Positions 35,236 to 41,096 of a stretch of DNA of 41,096 nt are shown piece by piece (position 1 is the first letter of the stretch; the number at the start of each line of letters is the position of its first letter). Source of the stretch: Paulinella micropora (Eukaryota; Cercozoa; Imbricatea; Euglyphida); contig BJOX01000219.1 in NCBI GenBank assembly GCA_009731375.1, forward strand, positions 537,228 through 578,323, in the 5' to 3' direction. The notes under the pieces were generated by a model, which was given only the letters and a program-made list of their open reading frames with translations, was not told the DNA's origin and made no database searches. The position numbers were made by a program, and so were the translations under genes.

Positions 35236-35814
35236 ATGATACTGGCCGCACTGCCAGCTGATCTCTTGGCGCAAGTGCTTTCTTACCTCCGCGTCGGCGA
35301 GGTCGCGCACACGATCCGTCACCTCAAAACGCACACGAGCCGGTTCGCGCGCGGCCGGTGGAAGCGGCGCAAAGTGCAGAACGGCGAGCTGTCCGGCCTG
35401 CACAAGTTCCTGAACGCTACTTTCAAGTACGACACCAAGTCGCTGCCGCGCCTCATCAACACCGTGTCGCGCAAGAGCGAGCACATCTGCTTTACCTGCA
35501 CCCAAAAGAGGACGGTCGAGGGCTACTGCGGCACCTGCTTCGTGTTCCACCACCGCGACCGGGTGATCACGCCCTTTGCCGCGTGCAGGCGCATGGGCCG
35601 CACGTCTTTCCCCGTGCCCAGGACGACACGAGACTCTATTGTAGCGCTGGCGTATATACCGGCCTACCGCTTCCGTATGGCGTATGAAGAAGCTGGTTGG
35701 CCCGTGCTGCAAGTAGACAAGTGGACCAGCTATTTGTGGCTGACGGGAGCCGAAGAGACTGCCGCCCGGTTCAAGCCCCGGTTCAACAGGGGGCTGTACA
35801 TTACGGATTTTTAA
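35236..35814 (+). CDS. F-box-like protein with Cys4 zinc-binding site, 192 aa
   Basis: ATG 35,236, preceded by AGTTAAAAAAAGTC. The N-terminus ALPADLLAQVLSYLRVGEVA fits the first helices of an F-box (LPxELLxxILSYL), which links substrates to SCF ubiquitin ligases. Then comes a basic helix, and C85-x2-C88 and C98-x2-C101 followed by two His (residues 105-106) as a likely zinc site. The remainder has aromatic-rich segments of unknown fold. F-box proteins occur in several large DNA viruses and redirect host protein degradation. The match is by motif only and covers a short region, so the call is tentative. It is convergent with the gene ending at 35,833. Confidence 0.5.
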   Translation: MILAALPADLLAQVLSYLRVGEVAHTIRHLKTHTSRFARGRWKRRKVQNGELSGLHKFLNATFKYDTKSLPRLINTVSRKSEHICFTCTQKRTVEGYCGTCFVFHHRDRVITPFAACRRMGRTSFPVPRTTRDSIVALAYIPAYRFRMAYEEAGWPVLQVDKWTSYLWLTGAEETAARFKPRFNRGLYITDF

Positions 35815-35826
35815 ATCTTCTTGATT

Positions 35827-35838
35827 TTTTAATTAAAA
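35827..35838. terminator. A/T palindrome between two convergent genes
   Basis: TTTTAATTAAAA is fully self-complementary and lies between the F-box-like stop (35,814) and the convergent stop at 35,833-35,835. It is a possible two-way 3'-end signal. Confidence 0.3.
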
Positions 35839-36390
35839 CGAAAAATGCTCTGCGACGCTCTCAAGTTCGTTTTCTTCTTCCCCGTCCTGCTCGTAAGTCA
35901 GAACAGGGGTCAGGAGCTCGAAAGGAGGCATTGCCTCTTCTTCGGTGTCAACTGTACCAACTGTCTCGTCCAGAGCAGGCTGGAGCATGCTTGTTGTGTC
36001 TGGAGCGAACTGTCCAAGAATTGCAAATCCGTCGCGGACGCCCTCGAGATAGCTCACGGCAGTGGCGACGCTTGGTTCAAGGGGCTTGTTACTGACCCTG
36101 GGCTGTGTCCGCCGTGAGGGCCGCACGTTCCAGTCCGACGCAAACTGGCCCATGACCTCGACTGCTATTTCTGGCGCGCAGACCCACGTGCCACAGCGCT
36201 GGCCGCGCTGTTTCGGGAATTTGAATCTCGAAATGTGGCCGTTGGTTAGCCGGTAGGGGTGTAGCTGGAGGTGCCTGCGGATCCGTTCCGCGCAACGGCT
36301 AGGAGTCAAAAAAGGAAACGTTTTCCCGGCAAAATCAACGAGCGAAATTTTCCCGTCAGGTGCCACTCGGCATGGTTTGTCGCAACTCAT
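35833..36390 (-). CDS. Possible DNA-binding protein (KilA-N/BRO-like pattern), 185 aa
   Basis: I use ATG 36,390 (MSCDKPCRVAPDGKISLVDF); the frame is open further upstream only by a TTG and overlaps the recombinase 3' region. The first 85 residues hold GKISLVDFAGKTF, then LTPSRCAERIRRHLQ, SRFKFPKQRGQRCGTWV and APEIAVEVMGQF. This spacing is like the N-terminal DNA-binding domain of viral KilA-N/BRO and antirepressor-like proteins (xFKFxGxGQRxTxV...). The C-terminal half is acidic and unstructured. I cannot verify the family by eye. A regulatory role is a guess. Confidence 0.4.
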   Translation of the reverse strand: MSCDKPCRVAPDGKISLVDFAGKTFPFLTPSRCAERIRRHLQLHPYRLTNGHISRFKFPKQRGQRCGTWVCAPEIAVEVMGQFASDWNVRPSRRTQPRVSNKPLEPSVATAVSYLEGVRDGFAILGQFAPDTTSMLQPALDETVGTVDTEEEAMPPFELLTPVLTYEQDGEEENELESVAEHFSF

Positions 36391-36437
36391 CGCAAAAAAA
36401 ATTGCAAGGGCTTCGACCTTGCTCTGCTTTTCACTTT

Positions 36438-36457
36438 CTGACTTCAATAAAAGTCAG
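36438..36457 (-). terminator. Hairpin downstream of the recombinase gene
   Basis: CTGACTT (36,438-36,444) and AAGTCAG (36,451-36,457) form a perfect 7-bp stem with a 6-base loop, 18 bases after the recombinase stop (36,475) on the minus strand. Confidence 0.55.
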
Positions 36458-36474
36458 ATTATGAGCTTTCAAAT

Positions 36475-38787
36475 CTAGCACAATTGTGTAAACCGCGTGA
36501 TCTGAGCGGCTGGTGTAGGATCGGCCGTATCAAGGGCCGTAGCGGCATGACTAGCGAAACGGTAAGAGGCTTTCACGGAAAAAATGGAATCGACAGTCCC
36601 GCGCCAAAAACCGGGCCGGCGCAGTTCTTGGGCATGGTGTTGCAAATTTGCCGCGAAAAATTCAACGGCTTGGCGGCGCAACCGTTCGGCTCTGGTCTCG
36701 CGGGGCAGCTGCGTGAGCCTAGGCGGGATTACGTATTTCAGGTCACCCAGGACCCGGGCATAGTCCGAGGCCAGCCTTTCGCCCTGTTGCACAATGGCCT
36801 GCACAATCTTGAGCAAGTCCGGCTCGTGCAGTGAGGGCACTGCCTTGCTCATCACCTTGACCTTGTCATAAAACATCTGCGTCTTGAGATTGCCGATCCC
36901 TTCTTCTTTGTTTTCGTACTCGAGCGTGTGCCCCAAAACCCGGCTGAAAAAAACCGGCCGGGCCACGAGCGACTGGTTGCCGTAAAGTTCCCAGGCCACG
37001 TTGGCGTAGATGGCTCGCAGCAGGTGCGGGTAGCTGATGCGGAACTCGCTGTGGGCGCGCTCTTGGTAGAGGTGTGTCAGGTCTTCGAACGTATTCTTAA
37101 ATCCTCCGCCTTTCATGGCCGCGGACACTTGGCTGTTAGGCAACACTTGGCTGGGCCGTTCGATGTTCTTCTTGTGGCCGGCGTTCACCAGGGACTTCAT
37201 CCAGGGCAGCGTGCTGACCCCCATTTTTTTCGCGGGCGGCATGGCAATGGGCTGGTTGTCCTCTTCGGCGAGGATCTCTGCTCGGTGCGTCGTCCAGCTC
37301 AGGTAATCTGACTTGGGCCTGTCGCCTTTCAGCAGCATGCTGGCATCAGGCGCCATTTTCGCTCTGTGCTTAAAGTGGTTCTCGGTGCCGTAGATCATGT
37401 GCCGGTAGATTCTCAGCACCCCGGCCGACGAGGCCGTAGGTAAAGCGATGGGCTTGCCGACATAGATAGAGTCCTGGTAATCGCTCTGCTCGTCCGGGTC
37501 CCGTCGGGGGTCCGCTCCCTTTTTCCCCGCCCGGTGTTGCAAGACATGCTTGTTGCGGCCGATCTCCGTAAACGTTATGTACTGGTCGTCCTCCACTGGC
37601 AAGAACTTGCTGAACTTCCACAGCTCGGCCATGCGACAGCCGAGGATAGACAGTAGCAGAAAGGACTGCAGGGCCCACAGCGGGTGCCTCTCGCTGGGCG
37701 CAAACGGGCCGTCGTTGGTGCGCTTGGCCTCAGCCGACTCAAAGCAGTCTGCCTCCGCGAGCATGGCCCGGTAGAGCTCGTCCAAGAACGCGCACCAGGG
37801 GTCCAAGTAGAGCACGTGCCTGTTCTTGAGGTTGGCCATGGTCGCTTTGCTGGTCTGCAGGGCCCCCCTGGCGTTCACGTCCCTGTCGCGGAAGTAGCTG
37901 CCTCCTTCCGTGAACCACCTGCGCACAAAGTCTTCTCCCCAGACACAGCGCGAGGGCTGTTTGGATTTGTCTTGTACCTCTTTCACCGAGGCCAAGATCA
38001 GCCACTCGACTACAAAGTCCGTGTAGTCTCTGCTGCGTGAACTCAGCCCTGGCCTGGCCGCGTCTACCAGGTCGTTGATGAACGGCAGGAACTGCTCCAC
38101 GTCTCGCCGCAGCCTCAGCAGAGTCGCGCAGAAGGCCAGCAGGCACGTAGGGAAAGGCCCTTCTGTCTTGGTCACGATCGATTTGATCCACCTGTCTTCG
38201 TCGCCGAACAGGACCTTGCGCAGCGTGGTGGTCTTGCGGCCTACCACGTCGGCGGAGCTGGCAGGGAAAAGCAGGCCGCCGCCCTCTTGCTCCACAATGA
38301 TAAAGTTCAACTCCGAGGCCTTGTTTCTCTTGAGCAGCTTGGTTTTGTCCAGGCCGCTGTTCACGTACAGCAGGTGCGCAAACTGGTGGTCGTCGCTGTT
38401 TTCTTTGGTCAGGAATTCCGACCAGTGGCCCCGGCGTCCCGAGATGATCTTGGCGAGCGCGGGCGAGGGTTCGTGGAGGGCCGGGTCCACGCCGCACGCG
38501 CAAAGGTGCATGCGGTCGAGCACCTGGTCCCGGTAACGGTCCCGCAGCTCGGCGAGGCTGGCCACGAAATTGTCCCGCAGGTCTACCCATTCCGCGGCGC
38601 TCATCTTGGTCTTGAGCGGCAGTCGTTCCGGCCAGACCGGCACCGGCTTCTGTCCCTTGCGTATCTCCTCGAGCGTGGTGTTGTTAAAAGCATCGATCAC
38701 CTCCTGGGGCGGCCTGGGATCGATCGTCACGACCGGGCGGTGGTTGGGCTCCGCGCCAAGCCGGCCACTCGCGGCCCATTTTGCCAT
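36475..38787 (-). CDS. Protelomerase-like tyrosine recombinase, 770 aa
   Basis: ATG 38,787. A long N-terminal region (about 370 residues, helical) precedes a tyrosine-recombinase fold. R385 lies in LSILGCRMAELWKFSKF (box I). A possible beta-hairpin Lys is K413 (GRNKHVL). The C-terminal block has SYPHLLRAIYANVAWELYGN (H588..R591), then FFSRVLGH (H620) and Y640 in QMFYDKVKV. The run R-x-Y-A-x-x-A-W-x-L-Y-G and SRVLGH match what I know of prokaryotic protelomerases (TelN, TelK, TelA and ResT) better than integrases. Such enzymes resolve linear genomes into covalently closed hairpin ends. It is also possible that it acts as the viral integrase. All catalytic positions appear present. The gene is preceded by a TCTTGT promoter motif. 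Confidence 0.68.
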   Translation of the reverse strand: MAKWAASGRLGAEPNHRPVVTIDPRPPQEVIDAFNNTTLEEIRKGQKPVPVWPERLPLKTKMSAAEWVDLRDNFVASLAELRDRYRDQVLDRMHLCACGVDPALHEPSPALAKIISGRRGHWSEFLTKENSDDHQFAHLLYVNSGLDKTKLLKRNKASELNFIIVEQEGGGLLFPASSADVVGRKTTTLRKVLFGDEDRWIKSIVTKTEGPFPTCLLAFCATLLRLRRDVEQFLPFINDLVDAARPGLSSRSRDYTDFVVEWLILASVKEVQDKSKQPSRCVWGEDFVRRWFTEGGSYFRDRDVNARGALQTSKATMANLKNRHVLYLDPWCAFLDELYRAMLAEADCFESAEAKRTNDGPFAPSERHPLWALQSFLLLSILGCRMAELWKFSKFLPVEDDQYITFTEIGRNKHVLQHRAGKKGADPRRDPDEQSDYQDSIYVGKPIALPTASSAGVLRIYRHMIYGTENHFKHRAKMAPDASMLLKGDRPKSDYLSWTTHRAEILAEEDNQPIAMPPAKKMGVSTLPWMKSLVNAGHKKNIERPSQVLPNSQVSAAMKGGGFKNTFEDLTHLYQERAHSEFRISYPHLLRAIYANVAWELYGNQSLVARPVFFSRVLGHTLEYENKEEGIGNLKTQMFYDKVKVMSKAVPSLHEPDLLKIVQAIVQQGERLASDYARVLGDLKYVIPPRLTQLPRETRAERLRRQAVEFFAANLQHHAQELRRPGFWRGTVDSIFSVKASYRFASHAATALDTADPTPAAQITRFTQLC

Positions 38788-38793
38788 GATCTT

Positions 38794-39642
38794 TTAATGA
38801 CTATAGGGTACAAGATTTGTTTTTTCAGCAATAGCCACAACACCCGCGGCCAGCATCTTTCTCTTTTTTTTCTTTTTCTTTTTCTTCTTGGCGTGGGGGC
38901 CAGACAAAAGATGGCTCGCGAGCGGGCGCGCGAGGCTGCTGCCGTTCAGTGAACCAGCCAAGGCAATGAAAGGCCAGCCCTGTTCTTCGCACACGAGCGC
39001 GAACATGGCGCTTTGGCGGTGGCGCGACTCTGCCTGTTTCAGTTCTGGCACCTGTGCCGCTAGCTCTTCTTCGTCCATCAACAACAGGAAAGCACGGAGA
39101 AGAGTCTGATAGTTGACAAAACACCGGCGGGCCCACGCGTACCTCTCTCTCAACTTCTTTAGCACTCGGGGCCAACAGGCGTCGACCTTTCTGAAGAGGC
39201 GTTCCAGCTCCTCCAGCGTCTGTTTGCTCGGTTCGCGCCGGCTCAGGCCATAGCCTAACAGGTGGCACAGTTGGCTGGCTCGGTCGGTAGTCAGGGGGCC
39301 TAACCTCTCCCTGCGCCAGATGTAGGCGAGGCGAGCGGGCGTCGGGTTCTGTGCCCGCCACTTGTGGGTCAGGCGCCGGGCCTGTGCTAACAAGGCCGGG
39401 CTGACACACGACGCAGACTGATTCACACCCCGCAAATTGAAGGTCTCTCGTATTATCTGACGAAAACGGCTCAGGCGAGTGTAGCCGACATGTCTGGGAG
39501 CGTGTTGCTCCCTTACCATCTGCCCATTGACCAGCCAGCATTGTGAAGTGTACAGCTCGTGCTCTGTCTTGACCAGGCCACACTTGGAGCAGTACGTACC
39601 GGTGGTCGCGAGGCTAAACGTCCAGTTGTGTTCGCAGGACAT
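38794..39642 (-). CDS. VLTF3-like late transcription factor, 282 aa
   Basis: ATG 39,642. The N-terminus has a zinc-ribbon pattern (C3, C18, C21 and a nearby His), and the core has YTRLSRFRQIIRE-like sequence. RRCFVNYQTLLRAFLLLMDE follows, then the LKQAESRHRQ and VCEEQGWPF stretches. These match, in order, the conserved parts of poxvirus late transcription factor 3 (VLTF3) homologues in Nucleocytoviricota and some polinton-like viruses. The factor activates late viral genes. A run of nine Lys and a hydrophobic tail end the protein, and the tail codons contain the promoter motif of the recombinase gene, 6 bases downstream. It is divergent from the VLTF2-like gene, sharing an A/T-rich spacer. 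Confidence 0.78.
   Translation of the reverse strand: MSCEHNWTFSLATTGTYCSKCGLVKTEHELYTSQCWLVNGQMVREQHAPRHVGYTRLSRFRQIIRETFNLRGVNQSASCVSPALLAQARRLTHKWRAQNPTPARLAYIWRRERLGPLTTDRASQLCHLLGYGLSRREPSKQTLEELERLFRKVDACWPRVLKKLRERYAWARRCFVNYQTLLRAFLLLMDEEELAAQVPELKQAESRHRQSAMFALVCEEQGWPFIALAGSLNGSSLARPLASHLLSGPHAKKKKKKKKKRKMLAAGVVAIAEKTNLVPYSH
38810..38826 (-). promoter_or_regulatory. A-tract/TCTTGT promoter motif inside the VLTF3-like coding end
   Basis: On the minus strand GAAAAAACAAATCTTGT, continuing ACCCTATAGTCAT, lies about 28 nt before the recombinase ATG. It overlaps codons for EKTNLV of the VLTF3-like protein. Confidence 0.6.
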
Positions 39643-39764
39643 AAATGAAGAGTGGCAGGCCAGCAGAGAAAAAATTTAAAGATTATAAATGTCGGCGTTT
39701 AAGATTCAAGATTTGAAACAACCCAACGAAAATCAAACAAGGGCTAAAAGGGGGCCCAGAAAAG
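39643..39764. promoter_or_regulatory. Divergent promoter of VLTF3-like and VLTF2-like genes
   Basis: 122 A/T-rich bases. GAAAAAATTTAAAGATTATA lies in the middle. AAGATTCAAGATTTG (39,701-39,715) reads CAAATCTTGAATCTT on the minus strand, a TCTTG-type match toward VLTF3. Confidence 0.4.
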
Positions 39765-40238
39765 ATGGAAGGTACCGAATCGTACAAGGGCAAGTGTCTG
39801 CACTGTTCCTACGGCTGTGCAAGGGATGACGGTAGGTGGTACGGCTTGCCGATAGCCCACGCGGACGAAGAATTGTTCGTCTGGGGCCACTTTTGCTCTA
39901 TGGGGTGTGCGGCCAAATTTGCGGAATACGGGATTGCCGAGACGCTGCGTTCGCGTTCACTGGACCTGCTGCACAGCTTCCTAAGAGTCAATCTACACAA
40001 GCAGCTAGTGCAGCATGCGCCCGACCGTCACGAGCTAGTAGACTACGGCGGACCGCTGGACATCTCGGCTTTCAGGGCCGTGGGACGGGTTGTGAATTGG
40101 TATGTACCGGTGCACAGAAAAGAGACACAAAAGAATTTTATTAGCAAGCTCGCTGGCCGCAAGTACACGCTAAGGAGGCTCAAGCGCCTGCCTGGGATTC
40201 GTCTCTCTTCCTCTTCGGGTTCTTCTTCTTGCGTTTGA
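39765..40238 (+). CDS. VLTF2-like late transcription factor, 157 aa
   Basis: ATG 39,765. A Cys-rich N-terminal region has C11-x2-C14 and C18, then, after a short loop (GLPIAHADEELFVWG), HFCSMGCAAKFAEYG with C44 and C48. CxxC plus GxFCSxxCAxxF is the FCS/MYM-like zinc finger of poxvirus late transcription factor 2 (VLTF2) homologues. The rest is helical and basic near its end (RKYTLRRLKRL), followed by a Ser-rich tail. It is paired divergently with the VLTF3-like gene and overlaps the convergent PCNA-like gene by 59 bp. The likely role is in late viral transcription. Confidence 0.65.
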   Translation: MEGTESYKGKCLHCSYGCARDDGRWYGLPIAHADEELFVWGHFCSMGCAAKFAEYGIAETLRSRSLDLLHSFLRVNLHKQLVQHAPDRHELVDYGGPLDISAFRAVGRVVNWYVPVHRKETQKNFISKLAGRKYTLRRLKRLPGIRLSSSSGSSSCV

Positions 40239-41096
40239 CCACCCTGCGCTGTTCACTCTCCTCGGCGGCGCTGTCGGTGGTCAGGGCGAGCGGTGCCAGC
40301 GCGGGCACAGGGGGCGGCGATTCGGTGTCGGCCAGGATGGTGTACTTGAGCCACGGGCCGCCGTCCCGCTTGAAGACGAGGTGCAGCACGTTCGGGGCAG
40401 CGCCGACCAGCACCCGACCAGTCTTTTTCTCCTGGAAAGCACACGATTTGAGTATCTTCTTGAGGACTTCGAGGGCGTAGACACACTCGCCTGCTTCGGT
40501 GGGCGGGTGTGACAGGTCCGAGCGCAGCAGCGAGTCCTTGTCCTCCGCGAGCAGGGCGATGCCGCCGAGCGAAGTGCGTGCCAGCCGACTGGCGTCCACT
40601 GCTCGCAAGGAGGATTCGGTACAGAGCCTGTCCCCTTCCACGAACAGACGGCAGTGCGAATTGGATTTGGAATGATGCCTGATCACAGCATTAAGGGCGG
40701 GGCCGCTGACTTCGACGAGTCGGTCGACATTGGTCCACTCAGTCGTTGGCAGAAAAGCAGCCTCCTGGGACGCGGGCAGCGAGGTCAGGTCAGAGTAGTG
40801 CTCGAAGGATTTGGCCTCGTTGTAGAATTTGACGCATAGCTTGTTGTCGACTGCCACTGAAAGTTCCAAGACCATGCCCTCACGGAAAGTAGAAAGCCAG
40901 CAGGACATCTCCTTGAGATCGACGCTGAACACGCACTTGGGGAACATCAGATTGACATAATCACCATTGGCGCCCGAAAAGGGGACCACGAACTGCCCGA
41001 CCAGCCCGTCGGCCGCGCTGCAGAGCACGAGCTTGTCGACCGTGGCCTCGATTCGGGCCTCCAGCAACAGCGGCGACAGCGAGTCGAGCGCCCGTC
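40180..41096 (-). CDS. PCNA-like sliding clamp (5' end beyond window)
   Basis: The frame is open to the right edge (no start codon in view) and stops at 40,180. It starts RALDSLSPLLLEARIEATVD, like the first strand-helix of PCNA, with the LVLCSAADGLV pattern next. FPKCVFSVDLKEMSCWLSTF follows, and repeated alpha/beta units (FVEGDRLCTESS; VYALEVLKKILKSC; VLVGAAPNVLHLVF) fit a two-domain clamp. The C-terminal extension is basic (VKRKKKNPKRKRDES), probably a nuclear-localisation or DNA-binding tail. It overlaps the VLTF2-like gene by 59 bp. Family assignment is by pattern. Confidence 0.62.
   Translation of the reverse strand, partial: RALDSLSPLLLEARIEATVDKLVLCSAADGLVGQFVVPFSGANGDYVNLMFPKCVFSVDLKEMSCWLSTFREGMVLELSVAVDNKLCVKFYNEAKSFEHYSDLTSLPASQEAAFLPTTEWTNVDRLVEVSGPALNAVIRHHSKSNSHCRLFVEGDRLCTESSLRAVDASRLARTSLGGIALLAEDKDSLLRSDLSHPPTEAGECVYALEVLKKILKSCAFQEKKTGRVLVGAAPNVLHLVFKRDGGPWLKYTILADTESPPPVPALAPLALTTDSAAEESEQRRVVKRKKKNPKRKRDESQAGA

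Noticed and set aside
35845-36117. Plus-strand 90-codon frame with an A/T-rich leader and ATG
   Set aside because: Antisense to the KilA-N-like gene; its Cys-rich reading has no family pattern, and the A/T palindrome upstream is better explained as a gene-end signal.
38287-38952. Plus-strand frame of 221 codons within the recombinase region
   Set aside because: Antisense shadow of a conserved-looking recombinase; no domain-like sequence.

Overview
The window is a eukaryotic scaffold whose left part (about 1-18,700) is repeat-rich, fairly AT-rich nuclear DNA and whose right part (about 18,700 to the end at 41,096) is a gene-dense, GC-richer block of viral genes. The eukaryotic side is shown by DIRS-like and Ty1/copia retrotransposons, long simple-sequence tracts and a RING-finger gene with a GT-AG intron. 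No assembly gap lies between 14,975 and 20,658, so the change from host-like to viral sequence occurs inside one contig. I read it as an endogenous (integrated) double jelly-roll DNA virus in the genome of an alga or other protist. The host cannot be named from this sequence.

Left part. Positions 1-5,520 hold a decayed DIRS-like element on the minus strand: gag-like ORF, CCCH zinc finger, polyQ tract, reverse transcriptase, RNase H, and a tyrosine-recombinase piece that sits out of order between two 10-N gaps. Positions 6,584-9,791 hold a frameshifted copia pol on the plus strand. A host RING gene lies at 12,585-13,940 (minus). Low-complexity DNA, including a palindromic AT-rich array, fills 13,940-18,700.

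Right part. The virus carries a morphogenesis set: double jelly-roll major capsid protein (25,247-27,070), penton-like minor capsid protein (21,996-22,826), FtsK/HerA (A32-type) packaging ATPase (33,820-35,134), two fibre-like proteins and a cluster of small membrane or basic proteins likely to be virion components. It also has a replication and nucleotide set: ribonucleotide reductase small subunit, RuvC-like Holliday junction resolvase, PCNA-like clamp and a protelomerase-like tyrosine recombinase. Two viral late transcription factor homologues (VLTF2-like, VLTF3-like), an HMG-box-like protein, a SLATT-type membrane protein and an F-box-like protein complete it. Penton and capsid style resemble polinton-like viruses. 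VLTF2, VLTF3, PCNA and RNR are more typical of Nucleocytoviricota, so the gene set is mixed. The protelomerase-like enzyme suggests a free form with hairpin-ended linear DNA. The last gene runs off the window, so the virus continues to the right; no DNA polymerase or helicase-primase is seen here.

Viral genes are tightly packed, often with 4-60 bp convergent overlaps. At least eight share an upstream A-tract followed by TCTTGT-like sequence, and several transcription units end next to perfect hairpins. These look like a virus-specific promoter and 3'-end signal. Damage is limited (a frameshifted SLATT gene and a fibre gene without a normal start beside the junction), which suggests a fairly recent insertion, although 10-N assembly joins complicate the reading.
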